DNA of 64,000 bases, taken from contig NZ_LZSY01000002.1 of NCBI RefSeq assembly GCF_001665625.1, positions 1 to 64,000 on the forward strand, written 5' to 3'. Positions 50,837 through 59,407 of the stretch are shown here, piece after piece. Source of the stretch: Mycolicibacterium peregrinum. Lineage in GTDB: Bacteria > Actinomycetota > Actinomycetes > Mycobacteriales > Mycobacteriaceae. The number at the start of each line of letters is the position of its first letter. Position 1 is the first letter of the stretch. A program made the position numbers and the translations under genes. The notes beneath the pieces are model-generated. The model saw only the letters and a program-made list of their open reading frames with translations. It did no database searches and had not been told where the DNA came from.

Positions 50837-51828
50837 GGCCGCCTCCGTTCTGTGAGCATGCGCAACTGCGCCATCATCGTGCGGCGGGCCAGGTCCACCT
50901 TGAACTCGTTGCCCGGCAGAGGTACCGCCTGCTTGAGTTCGGCGTCGGCCGCAGCGGCGAACGTCTCCGCAGAGGGCTGATCGCCGGTCAGAACCTGCTC
51001 GGCTCGCCGCGCCCGCCATGGTTTGTGCGCCACCCCGCCCAATGCGACTCGCGCCGAACCGATCTGGAACGTCGACGTGAAGGTCAGCTCCGCAGCGACC
51101 GACACCAACGCGAAGGCGTAGGACGCGCGGTCGCGGACCTTGCGGTAATCCGACACCGCCCCGCTCGGTGGCGCGGGCAACTCAACCGCGGTGATCAGCT
51201 CGCCGTGCCGCAGCACCGTGTCACGGTCCGGTTCGTCGCCGGGCAGCCGGTAGAACTCGTCGAGCGGGATCCGACGCTCGCCATCTCGGGTCTGCACCAC
51301 CACCTGGGCATCGAGGGCACACATCGCCACTGCCATGTCCGAAGGGTGCACGGCCACGCAGTGCGGGGATGCTCCGAGGATGGCGTGGTAGCGCACGTAG
51401 CCGTCGAGCGCCGAGCAACCGGTGCCCGGAGATCGTTTGTTGCATGGCGTGGTGACATCTTGGAAGTACACGCACCTGGTTCGCTGCAGCAGGTTGCCGG
51501 CCGTGGTGGCGACGTTGCGTAACTGTCCGGACGCACCGGACAGCAAGGCCCGGGCCAGCATCGGATAGCGCGCGCGGATCACCGGGTCGGCCGCGAGATC
51601 GCTGTTGCGGACATTTGCGCCGATGCGAACGCCACCGTCTGCGGTGTGAACGGTCTCGGTCAGATCCAGCCGGCTGACGTCGACCAGGAGATCAGGTTGC
51701 GCGACACCGAGTTTCATGTGATCGACCAGGTTGGTGCCTCCAGCGAGAAACGCGCCGTGCGGGTGGTCGGCCAGCACAGCCACCGCATCGGCGGGACTCG
51801 CTGCACGGTGGTAGTCGAACGGCTTCAT
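50833..51828 (-). CDS. Molybdenum hydroxylase FAD-binding subunit
   Basis: A 331-residue middle subunit (PaoB/YagS type). [16 protein letters not shown] is the FAD pyrophosphate loop; [17 protein letters not shown] with [16 protein letters not shown] is the Cys cluster typical of PaoB-like subunits, which can hold an extra [4Fe-4S] centre. The ATG at 51828 overlaps the upstream Fe-S subunit stop (ATGA). Transfers electrons from the molybdenum subunit. Confidence 0.9.
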   Translation of the reverse strand: MKPFDYHRAASPADAVAVLADHPHGAFLAGGTNLVDHMKLGVAQPDLLVDVSRLDLTETVHTADGGVRIGANVRNSDLAADPVIRARYPMLARALLSGASGQLRNVATTAGNLLQRTRCVYFQDVTTPCNKRSPGTGCSALDGYVRYHAILGASPHCVAVHPSDMAVAMCALDAQVVVQTRDGERRIPLDEFYRLPGDEPDRDTVLRHGELITAVELPAPPSGAVSDYRKVRDRASYAFALVSVAAELTFTSTFQIGSARVALGGVAHKPWRARRAEQVLTGDQPSAETFAAAADAELKQAVPLPGNEFKVDLARRTMMAQLRMLTERRRP

Positions 51829-52349
51829 CGAGTCGCCGCCCGCCCGATCGCCGCGACGATGTTCGGATACGCGGCGCACCGGCAAAGGTTGCCGCTCATC
51901 CGTTCCCGGATCTCATCGTCGGTGAGCACCGGGCTGAGTTCGACATCGTCGGTGACGAAGCTGGGAGCTCCGGACTTGGCCTCGTCCAACATGCCGACCG
52001 CAGAACAGATCTGGCCGGGTGTGCAGTAGCCGCACTGGAAGGCGTCCTCCTCGTAGAAGGACTGCGCCACCGGGTGCAGTTGACCGTTCTGCTCGAGGCC
52101 GGCGGCTGTGGTGATCTGTGCCCCGTCGGCGGCAACGGCGAACGTCAGGCAAGTCGTGACGCGGCGTCCGTCGAGCAGCACCGTGCACGATCCGCACTGG
52201 CCGTGATCGCAACCCTTCTTGGGTGCCGTGACGCCCAGCCGTTCACGCAGCGCGTCCAGCAGTGTCATGCGGTTGTCGACCGTCAGATCACGACGGGTCC
52301 CGTCGACCTCGAGGGACAACTCGCTGTGATGACGATCGGGCTGGCTCAC
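51825..52349 (-). CDS. Molybdenum hydroxylase [2Fe-2S] subunit
   Basis: A 174-residue small subunit with two [2Fe-2S] clusters: [18 protein letters not shown] plus CLTF, and [13 protein letters not shown] plus [12 protein letters not shown]. No Tat signal is visible, unlike E. coli PaoA, so the enzyme is probably cytosolic. First gene of the operon. Confidence 0.93.
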   Translation of the reverse strand: MSQPDRHHSELSLEVDGTRRDLTVDNRMTLLDALRERLGVTAPKKGCDHGQCGSCTVLLDGRRVTTCLTFAVAADGAQITTAAGLEQNGQLHPVAQSFYEEDAFQCGYCTPGQICSAVGMLDEAKSGAPSFVTDDVELSPVLTDDEIRERMSGNLCRCAAYPNIVAAIGRAATR

Positions 52350-52391
52350 CGTCGCCGGGTACCCCGGCTGATGGTGGCCAAACGTGACGGC

Positions 52392-53633
52392 TCAGTGCCT
52401 GCTGCTCTGCCTGCTGGTCTGCGGAGTGGCCAGCACCGCGGCAATCCCCGTCGTCAACGGAACCGACAGCGCCAGGGCGATGCCACCCACCGCGGAGCGA
52501 GCGATCTCGATCGCCACACTCTCACCCGTCAGTACGTCGCCCAGCGACCGGTTGGCCACGCTGAACAACAGCAGCAGTGGCAAGGCGCTGCCGGCATAGG
52601 CCAGCACCAGCGTGTAGACCGTGCTGGCGATGTGGTCGCTGCCCACCCGCATGGCGCCCACGAAGATCGAGCGCCGGCTGCCACCGTGCTCGGCGAGCTC
52701 GAACACCGCCGAGGCCTGGGTGATGGTCACGTCGTTGAGCACACCCAGTGAGCCGATGATGAACCCGGCCAGTAGCAGTCCGGTGATGGACACGTTGCCC
52801 ATATACGCCGCGACCTCGTTGTTCTGGTCCTCGGACAGTCCCGTCAGATGGGCCAATTCGATTGCCGCCCAGGACAGTATCGCCGCCAGCAACAGCGAGG
52901 TCAGAGTGCCCAGCAGGGCCGCGCTGGTGCGCAGGCTGACACCGTGGGCCAGATAGATCACCGCGTAGAGGATGGCCGCCGACGCCACCAGAGCCACTGG
53001 GATCGCCGGGGCACCGTCGCGCAGGGCAGGCAGCAGGAAGATCATCAGTACCGCGAACGCCACGACGATGCCGACAATGGCCCGCAGCCCGCGCCAGCGC
53101 GCCACCGCAACGATCACCACAGCGAACGCCACGGCCAGAGCGACGAGCGGCCAGGTGCGCTCGAAATCGAAGAACGCATAGGTCGTCGTGCCGGCCTCGT
53201 CGACCTGCCGGCTCACCCGAATGCTGTCTCCGGCAGCAAGATTCGGCTGCCCGGGGCCGGTGGTGAATTCGAGTAGCGTCTTGGCGCCCTTGTTCGGCCC
53301 GGAATCGATGGCAACCAGGTTCTGCACGCAGGTACCGCCGCCGGGTTCGGCGGGCCTCGGTGTCGACGTCAACACGCCTCCGGCCGACGGGCTGCCGCAA
53401 TCGGCCAGAGTGCTGGACGTGACGTGCCCGGCCTCGGTGGTGACGGCACCGCCCGCAGCGTTCTGGAAGGGCAGCGGAATGTCGACCTTCTGGTGGCTGG
53501 GCCACAGCACCGCGGCGCCGATGAGCATCGCGAGACCGATGGCAATCAACAGGCCGACGACGATGCGGGCGGCCAGCGGGCCCAAGGGCGACGGACCGGC
53601 CAGAGAATGGGAGTGGGAATGCGTATGCGCCAC
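52392..53633 (-). CDS. YibE/F-family membrane protein
   Basis: A 413-residue membrane protein of the YibE/F family with about eight helices in the C-terminal two thirds. The N-terminus is histidine-rich (HTHSHSHS) before the first helix. An external beta domain follows with two Cys (LADCGSPS, GGTCVQNL). VLNDVTITQASAVFEL is a family signature. The function of the family is unproven. GTG at 53633; a 6-bp GCCGGG/CCCGGC hairpin lies beyond the stop (52354-52368). Confidence 0.8.
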   Translation of the reverse strand: MAHTHSHSHSLAGPSPLGPLAARIVVGLLIAIGLAMLIGAAVLWPSHQKVDIPLPFQNAAGGAVTTEAGHVTSSTLADCGSPSAGGVLTSTPRPAEPGGGTCVQNLVAIDSGPNKGAKTLLEFTTGPGQPNLAAGDSIRVSRQVDEAGTTTYAFFDFERTWPLVALAVAFAVVIVAVARWRGLRAIVGIVVAFAVLMIFLLPALRDGAPAIPVALVASAAILYAVIYLAHGVSLRTSAALLGTLTSLLLAAILSWAAIELAHLTGLSEDQNNEVAAYMGNVSITGLLLAGFIIGSLGVLNDVTITQASAVFELAEHGGSRRSIFVGAMRVGSDHIASTVYTLVLAYAGSALPLLLLFSVANRSLGDVLTGESVAIEIARSAVGGIALALSVPLTTGIAAVLATPQTSRQSSRH

Positions 53634-53713
53634 CCGGACAGCGTAGAGGGGGTGGCTGTCGGGTTCCTGGCGTCCGCACCGGGCACTGCACGTCAGGCGG
53701 CGATACTGAGCGG

Positions 53714-54277
53714 GTGGGTAGGTGGTGGGTCTGGCTGCTGTGGGGTGGCCTGGCGTGCTGGTTGGTCGGGTTCTGGTGGCACTGGTCGAGAACATCGTGG
53801 TGGATCTTCGACATCCTGATGAACCCGCTCATGGGGGCGCTGTACTTGCTCGGGTTGGCCGCGGTGGTGGCCGCGGCGATAGGAGGCCGCCGTTGGGTGG
53901 TTCTCGCGACGGTGGCGCCGGTACTCGTCGTCGTCACCATAGTGGTGAACTCGACGTGGAAGGTAGCACCCCGAACGTGGTTCGCGATGCACCGGCCGTT
54001 GTTCGAGCGGGCACTGCAAACCGACCCCGGCAAGGAGTACTACGGGAACCAATTGCCTTGGACGCTGAGGTTTCTCGTAGCGGAGGGAAGAGTATCGGTC
54101 CGGGACGGAAGCCGCTTCTTCCCGCAGTGGATCGGCATTCCCGACGATGCCGGCGGCTACTTGTACGACCCCGTCGAGTCTCCCGAAGGGGTCGACATGT
54201 ACGGCTTCATCTGCGCCGATCCGGTCGATCTCGGTGACGGCTGGTGGATGTGCGGGCTACGTGACAACGGGTGGTAG
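53714..54277 (+). CDS. Hypothetical membrane protein
   Basis: A 187-residue protein with three membrane helices at the N-terminus (WVWLLWGGLACWLVGFWWHW, MGALYLLGLAAVVAAAIGG, VVLATVAPVLVVVTIVV) and an exported, Trp/Asp/Gly-rich domain of about 105 residues (RRDNGW-type end, GDGWWMCGLRDNGW). I do not recognise it. GTG start at 53714 with GATACT 6 nt upstream. The stop is 6 bp from the convergent aspC stop. Confidence 0.72.
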   Translation: MGRWWVWLLWGGLACWLVGFWWHWSRTSWWIFDILMNPLMGALYLLGLAAVVAAAIGGRRWVVLATVAPVLVVVTIVVNSTWKVAPRTWFAMHRPLFERALQTDPGKEYYGNQLPWTLRFLVAEGRVSVRDGSRFFPQWIGIPDDAGGYLYDPVESPEGVDMYGFICADPVDLGDGWWMCGLRDNGW

Positions 54278-54283
54278 CAGGCC

Positions 54284-55573
54284 TTACTGGCGGTAGCCGG
54301 CCAGGAAGTTACCGAGACGCTCGATGGCCTGGGCCAGGTCACGCGACCACGGCAGGGTGACGATGCGTAGGTGATCCGGTGTGGGCCAGTTGAATCCCGT
54401 GCCCTGGGTCAACAGGATCTTCTCCTGCAGCAACAGGTCGAGCACCAGCTGCTCGTCGTCGTGGATGTCGTGCACCTCGGGGTCCAGGCGCGGGAACGCG
54501 TACAGCGCGCCCGACGGTTTCACGCAGGAAACTCCCGGGATTTCGTTGAGCTTGGTCCACGCGGTGTCACGTTGCTCGAGCAGCCGGCCGCCCGGCAACA
54601 CCAGGTCGTCGATGCTCTGGTGGCCGCCGAGCGCCACCTGGATCGCATGCTGGGCAGGCACATTCGGGCACAGCCGCATGTTGGACAGCAGGCTGATGCC
54701 CTCGATGAAGCTGGTCGCATGCTCCTTGGGACCGGTGATGACCAGCCAGCCGGAGCGGTAACCCGCCACCCGGTAGGCCTTGGACAGCCCGTTGAACGTC
54801 AGGGTCAGCAGGTCGGGCGCCAGCGTTGCCAGCGAGATGTGCTTGGCGTCGTCGTAGAGGATCTTGTCGTAGATCTCGTCGGCCAACAGCAGGAGCTGGT
54901 GCTTGCGGGCCAGCTCCACCATCTGTTCCAGGGTTTCGCGGCTGTACACCGCGCCTGTGGGGTTGTTCGGGTTGATCACGACGAGCGCCTTGGTGCGCTC
55001 GGTGATCTTGGATTCGATATCGGCGACGTCGGGATTCCAGCCCTGGGTCTCGTCACACATGTAATGCACCGGGGTGCCGCCCGCGAGCGCGGTCGAGGCC
55101 GTCCACAGCGGGTAGTCCGGTGCGGGGATGAGCACCTGGTCGCCGTTGTCCAGCAGCGCCTGCAGGGTCATGGTGATGAGCTCGGAGACGCCGTTTCCCA
55201 GATAAACGTCTTCGATGTCGAACTTGGGAAAGCCCTCGACCAGCTCGTATCGGGTGAACACCGCCCGGCGTGCGCTGGCGATGCCCTTCGAGTCGGAATA
55301 GCCCTGCGCGTTCGGCAGCGCCTGGATCATGTCGCGCATGATCACGTCGGGCGCCTCGAAGCCGAACGGCGCGGGGTTGCCGATGTTCAGCTTGAGGATG
55401 CGGTGCCCTTCAGCTTCCAGCCGTGAGGCGTGCTCGTGTACCGGTCCACGGATCTCGTACAGGACGTCCTGCAGCTTCGTGGACTGGGCGAACGTACGCG
55501 GCTTCGGGTGCTGACCGGTCTGCCACGGCAACTGATGGGTAGTCACGTTCACCATGGTCTCATCACCGTCCAC
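54284..55573 (-). CDS. aspC: PLP-dependent aspartate/alanine-type aminotransferase AspC
   Basis: A 429-residue class I aminotransferase, matching M. tuberculosis Rv0337c in sequence as I recall it (YEIRGPVHEHASRLEAEGHR, LNIGNPAPFGFEAPDVI). The PLP lysine is in FNGLSKAYRVAGYRSGW and the Arg binding the carboxylate in DHLRIVTLPWSRDL. The start is uncertain: GTG at 55573 gives the same length as the M. tuberculosis protein, while ATG at 55555 is a shorter option. Neither has a strong ribosome site. Upstream of etfD in synteny, as in M. tuberculosis. Confidence 0.92.
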   Translation of the reverse strand: MDGDETMVNVTTHQLPWQTGQHPKPRTFAQSTKLQDVLYEIRGPVHEHASRLEAEGHRILKLNIGNPAPFGFEAPDVIMRDMIQALPNAQGYSDSKGIASARRAVFTRYELVEGFPKFDIEDVYLGNGVSELITMTLQALLDNGDQVLIPAPDYPLWTASTALAGGTPVHYMCDETQGWNPDVADIESKITERTKALVVINPNNPTGAVYSRETLEQMVELARKHQLLLLADEIYDKILYDDAKHISLATLAPDLLTLTFNGLSKAYRVAGYRSGWLVITGPKEHATSFIEGISLLSNMRLCPNVPAQHAIQVALGGHQSIDDLVLPGGRLLEQRDTAWTKLNEIPGVSCVKPSGALYAFPRLDPEVHDIHDDEQLVLDLLLQEKILLTQGTGFNWPTPDHLRIVTLPWSRDLAQAIERLGNFLAGYRQ

Positions 55574-55810
55574 TGAATTTGGAATTTGCCCATGTGGTAG
55601 GTGGCCACCGCCACAATGCGCTGATTTGCCGAGGCGCGCCATCCGTGCCCGTTCCTGGCAGTCATATGCAAGCCGCCTGTGTGTTCGCTTGGGTGGCCGC
55701 GCACTGTCCCAGAACCTGCGCAACTATGGCTGGAACGCAAAAGGCCGATTATCTACCCAGGTCAGACGGTGTTTTCGTCGGCAACAAGTTCAACCAGATT
55801 GGCAATCCAG

Positions 55811-56056
55811 ATGGCACGAATTACCAGCATCCTCCGAGTCAACACCTTGGCTGCGGTCCTCGGCGGCAGCGCCGTGGTCACAATGGGCGTCATCGCCGCC
55901 ACCATGAGTGGAACACCGGAGGGCCCGGCCACCGTCGTCTCCGGCGGATCGATGACCCTCGGTGAGACCACGACCGTCACCTATACCGGCACGATCGCGC
56001 CGGCTGTGGCGGCGCCGGCGGTCAAGGCGCCACCCTATGGCGGTAGCGGCGGCTGA
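55811..56056 (+). CDS. Small exported protein (81 residues)
   Basis: An 81-residue protein: a signal-like helix (ILRVNTLAAVLGGSAVVTMGVI) followed by a Thr/Ala-rich mature part with SGGSMTLGETTTVTYTGT and a Pro/Gly end. Small exported proteins with this TLGETTTVTYT element are a mycobacterial type I recognise but cannot name. Start ATG at 55811; the frame runs further back without a sensible start. It lies between aspC (divergent) and a family B hairpin. Confidence 0.65.
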   Translation: MARITSILRVNTLAAVLGGSAVVTMGVIAATMSGTPEGPATVVSGGSMTLGETTTVTYTGTIAPAVAAPAVKAPPYGGSGG

Positions 56057-56093
56057 TCGGCGCAGGCCTCCGCTGGATAGTCCGGTGGCGCAC

Positions 56094-56161
56094 TGTGACG
56101 AGTGTGCAGGTTATCGCTCCGGCAGGTGTCGGACGGCGCAATAAGCTGCACACTCGTCACA
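56094..56161. repeat. Hairpin repeat family B, copy 3 (68 nt, perfect arms)
   Basis: TGTGACGAGTGTGCAG (56094-56109) and CTGCACACTCGTCACA (56146-56161) are perfectly complementary over 16 bp around a 36-nt interior ending CAATAAG. It lies between the convergent small exported protein and etfD genes. Confidence 0.85.
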
Positions 56162-56193
56162 GGGGCTGGGACAGGACATCAGGGGGCAGAACG

Positions 56194-56229
56194 CCGAACG
56201 GCCACCTCCTCGCGGAGATGGCCGTTCGG
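56194..56229. terminator. Hairpin terminator of etfD
   Basis: CCGAACGGCCACCTCC (56194-56209) pairs with GGAGATGGCCGTTCGG (56214-56229) at 15 of 16 positions with loop TCGC. It starts 15 nt past the minus-strand stop at 56245. No U tract. Confidence 0.8.
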
Positions 56230-56244
56230 TGCGTTACGACGTGC

Positions 56245-59200
56245 TCAGCGCTTACCGGGACGCTTGGCGCCCGGCTTGATGCCAAGGCCCACGACCGGCG
56301 GTTCCGGCTTGGCGGGCTCGGCCGGCGCCTCGGCGGGCTTCTCAGCAGCCGGTTCCGGCGTCGGCTCGGCGGCGGGTGCAGCCGGGGCCGGGGTTGCCGG
56401 AGCAGCCGGAGCGGCTTTCTTGGCACCGGGACGACGTGCGCCCGCAGCGATGCCCAGACCCACGACCGGCGGTTCCGGCTTGGCCGGCTCAGCCGCCGCG
56501 GGAGCGGCAGCCGGCGCCTCTGCGGCGGGAGCTGCAGGAGCAGCCGACGCAGCAGGGGCCGCAGCCTTCTTGGCACCCGGACGCTTCGCGCCGGCCGCCA
56601 TGCCCAGACCCTTCACCGGCGCCGCGGGAGCTGCCGGAGCGGCAGGCGCCTCGGCAGCCGGAGCGGCAGAGGCGGCAGGGGCCGCGGTCTTCTTGGCGCC
56701 GGGACGCTTGGCGCCTCCGGCGATGCCCAGGCCCTTGACCGGAGCTGCCGGAGCGGCGGCCTCGGCAGCCGGAGCTGCCGACGCAGCGGGAGCCGCGGTC
56801 TTCTTGGCGCCGGGACGCTTGGCGCCTCCGGCCATGCCCAGACCCTTGACCGGGGCCGCAGCTGCGGCCGGGGCTGCGGGAGCTTCGGCAGCGGGTGCTG
56901 CCTCAGCCGCCGGAGCTTCCTCGACCACCGGTGCCGGAGCCGGTGCCGCCGCTGCGGCCTTGGCCTCGGCTTCCGCGCGTGCCTCGGCTCGCTTTTCGGA
57001 TTCCTTTGCCGCCGTGCCCTTCTCGGGCAGCGTGATGCCGCTCTTGTCCAGCGAGTTCAGCAGCAGCTGAGCCACGTCGAGCACTTCGGCCTTCTCGACG
57101 TTGCGCGCCGCGGCCACGTCGTCGACACCGTCGGTGATCATCACGCGGCAGAACGGGCAGCCGGTCGCGATGGTCGAGGCGGTGTCCATCGCCTCTTCGG
57201 TGCGCTCCACGTTCACGCGCTTGCCGATGTGCTCTTCCATCCACATCCGCGCGCCACCGGCACCACAGCACAGGCCGCGGTCGGCGTGGCGGGGCATTTC
57301 CTTGAGCGTCACGCCGGAGGCCTCGACCAGCTCACGCGGAGCCTCGTAGACCTTGTTGTGACGACCAAGGAAGCACGGGTCGTGGTAGGTGACCTCGGGG
57401 CCGCCGGTGGACTTGACCGGCACCAGCTTCTTGTCCCGGACCAGGCGGTTCAACAGCTGCGTGTGGTGCACGACGGTGTAGTTGGCGCCCAGCTGCGGGT
57501 ACTCGCGGCCGATCGTGTTGAAGCAGTGCGGGCAGGTGACGATGATCTTGCGGTCGACCGTCTCGACACCCTCGAACAGCTCGTTGATGGTCTCGACGTT
57601 CTGCGCGGCCAGCTGCTGGAACAGGAACTCGTTGCCGGAGCGGCGGGCCGAGTCACCCGTGCAGGTCTCGCCGGTGCCGAGCACCAGGAACTTCACGCCC
57701 GAGGCGGCCAGCAGCTCGGCGACGGCCTTCGTGGTCTTCTTGGCCCGGTCCTCGTAGGCGCCGGCACAGCCGACCCAGAACAGGTACTCGAAGCCGTCGA
57801 AGCTCTCGACATCCTCGCCGTAGACCGGGACGTCGAAGTCGACCTCGTCGATCCAGTTGGTGCGGTCCTTGGCGTTCTGGCCCCAGGGGTTGCCCTTGGT
57901 CTCCAGGTTCTTGAACAGCACACCGAGCTCACCGGGGAACTCCGACTCGACCATGACCTGGTAGCGGCGCATGTCGACGATGTGGTCGATGTGCTCGATG
58001 TCCACCGGGCACTGCTCGACGCAGGCGCCGCAGTTGGTGCAGGACCACAGCACGTCGGGATCGATCACGCCGCCCTGCTCAGCGGTGCCGACCAGCGGGC
58101 GCAGTGCCTGCTCGGGGCCGGAACCCTCGATGCGGGCGAAGCCGTCCTCAGGAACCCCGTGCCCATGCAGGCTGTCGCCCAGCTTGGCGAAGTCGACCGA
58201 ACCCTCTTCGGGCATCGGCTTGCCCTCGATGATGTATGGAGCCTTCGCGAACAGGTGATCGCGGAGGTTCATCATCACGAGCTTGGGAGACAGCGGCTTG
58301 CCGGTGTTCCAGGCCGGGCACTGCGACTGGCAGCGACCGCACTCGGTACAGGTCGCCATGTCGAGGTTGGCCTTCCAGGTGAAGTCCTCGATGCGGCCCT
58401 TGCCGAACACCGCGTCTTCGGCGGGATCCTCGAAGTCGATCTTGTCGCCCTTGTATTCCATCGGCAGCAGCGGGCCGAGGCCGTCGGGCAGGCGCTTGAA
58501 GGTGACGTTGATCGGGGCCAGACCGATGTGCAGGTGCTTGGAGTGCAGCACGATCAGCAGGAAGGCCAGCATGACGCCGAGGTGGGCGAGCAGCGCGATG
58601 GTCTCGAGCCACACGTTGGCGGTGTGGCCAAGCGGAGCCAGGAGTGCGGCCATGCCGTCGGAGAAGAAGGCGCCGGACTGGTACGGGAAGTTCTCGCCCA
58701 GGACGTTGACGGCAGCACCGCGGAAGATCGCGTAGGTCAGGATGACCAGGAAGATCATGATCAGAATCGTCCAGGCGCCGCCGTTGTGCGAGCCGTAGAA
58801 GCGGGACTCGCGACCCAGCTGCTCGGGGTTCTTACGGATGCGGATGATCGCGAAGACGATGATGCCGGCCAGCACGGCGACGGCGAAGAAGTCCTGCAGG
58901 AAGCCCAGCACGGCCCAGCGGCCGACGAACGGAATGTGGAACTCGGGGTTGAACAGCACCCCGTAGGCCTCGAGATACACCGTGGCGAGGACGAAGAAGC
59001 CCCACATGGTGAAGAAGTGCGCAAGGCCAGGGATGGACCACTTCAGCAGCTTCGACTGCGCGAAGACTTCTTTGTTCTGGTTCAGGAAACGCTGGACGAG
59101 ATGGTCCTTGCGGCCACGCTCGTCGCCGACCTTCTGTCCCGAGCTGATCAGCTTGGTCAGCCACAGCACGCGCTTGCCGGCGAACACCAGCACGACGAGC

Positions 59201-59259
59201 GTTGCGAGCACACCGAGAATCAGTCGCGACACAACCAGTGTGTGTTCGAGACTCTCCAC
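56245..59259 (-). CDS. etfD: ETF:menaquinone oxidoreductase-type Fe-S membrane protein EtfD
   Basis: A 1004-residue protein, the homologue of Rv0338c (EtfD), which passes electrons from electron-transfer flavoprotein (acyl-CoA dehydrogenation) to the membrane quinone. The N-terminal 250 residues hold about six membrane helices of the NarI-like type. Two [4Fe-4S] motifs follow (CTECGRCQSQCPAW, CTNCGACVEQCPVD). Two CCG-type cysteine domains come next (DPCFLGRHN, RGLCCGAGGARMW, GCPFCRVM). The last 200 residues are Ala/Pro-rich with five GLGxxxGAKRPGAKK repeats. GTG at 59259 has GGAGG 7 nt upstream. Two palindromic operators lie just upstream. Confidence 0.92.
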   Translation of the reverse strand: MESLEHTLVVSRLILGVLATLVVLVFAGKRVLWLTKLISSGQKVGDERGRKDHLVQRFLNQNKEVFAQSKLLKWSIPGLAHFFTMWGFFVLATVYLEAYGVLFNPEFHIPFVGRWAVLGFLQDFFAVAVLAGIIVFAIIRIRKNPEQLGRESRFYGSHNGGAWTILIMIFLVILTYAIFRGAAVNVLGENFPYQSGAFFSDGMAALLAPLGHTANVWLETIALLAHLGVMLAFLLIVLHSKHLHIGLAPINVTFKRLPDGLGPLLPMEYKGDKIDFEDPAEDAVFGKGRIEDFTWKANLDMATCTECGRCQSQCPAWNTGKPLSPKLVMMNLRDHLFAKAPYIIEGKPMPEEGSVDFAKLGDSLHGHGVPEDGFARIEGSGPEQALRPLVGTAEQGGVIDPDVLWSCTNCGACVEQCPVDIEHIDHIVDMRRYQVMVESEFPGELGVLFKNLETKGNPWGQNAKDRTNWIDEVDFDVPVYGEDVESFDGFEYLFWVGCAGAYEDRAKKTTKAVAELLAASGVKFLVLGTGETCTGDSARRSGNEFLFQQLAAQNVETINELFEGVETVDRKIIVTCPHCFNTIGREYPQLGANYTVVHHTQLLNRLVRDKKLVPVKSTGGPEVTYHDPCFLGRHNKVYEAPRELVEASGVTLKEMPRHADRGLCCGAGGARMWMEEHIGKRVNVERTEEAMDTASTIATGCPFCRVMITDGVDDVAAARNVEKAEVLDVAQLLLNSLDKSGITLPEKGTAAKESEKRAEARAEAEAKAAAAAPAPAPVVEEAPAAEAAPAAEAPAAPAAAAAPVKGLGMAGGAKRPGAKKTAAPAASAAPAAEAAAPAAPVKGLGIAGGAKRPGAKKTAAPAASAAPAAEAPAAPAAPAAPVKGLGMAAGAKRPGAKKAAAPAASAAPAAPAAEAPAAAPAAAEPAKPEPPVVGLGIAAGARRPGAKKAAPAAPATPAPAAPAAEPTPEPAAEKPAEAPAEPAKPEPPVVGLGIKPGAKRPGKR
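56248..56850 (-). repeat. Tandem GLG...KRPGAKK-coding repeats in etfD
   Basis: Five degenerate copies of a GLG(M/I)xxGA(K/R)RPG(A)K(K/R) block separated by Ala/Pro spacers of about 20-45 codons. Highly basic blocks within an acidic/Ala-rich tail. Confidence 0.75.
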
Positions 59260-59279
59260 AGAAACGCCTCCATTCGGAT

Positions 59280-59295
59280 GTTACCCGTGAGTAAC
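59280..59295. promoter_or_regulatory. Operator candidate 1 upstream of etfD (GTTACCCGTGAGTAAC)
   Basis: GTTAC/GTAAC arms around 6 nt form a TetR-type interrupted palindrome. It is 20 nt upstream of the etfD GTG. Confidence 0.65.
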
Positions 59296-59304
59296 TTGGG
59301 CATA

Positions 59305-59320
59305 GTTACCCGTCAGTAAC
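59305..59320. promoter_or_regulatory. Operator candidate 2 upstream of etfD (GTTACCCGTCAGTAAC)
   Basis: Second copy of the same palindrome with one interior change, 25 bp from the first (about two and a half helical turns). Two tandem sites suggest cooperative repressor binding. Confidence 0.65.
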
Positions 59321-59407
59321 TTAGCTTCCTTCAGCTCATAGTGACATTTCGGTGTTTCCCACCGCTACCGAGGCTTACCTAACTTTGAGGTCACTGTGGT
59401 ATGGATC

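Noticed and set aside
56095..59319. 1074-codon plus-strand frame opposite etfD
   Set aside because: It is an antisense shadow of a well-supported gene (EtfD with Fe-S motifs). Composition is Gly/Arg/Ser-rich and there is no domain.
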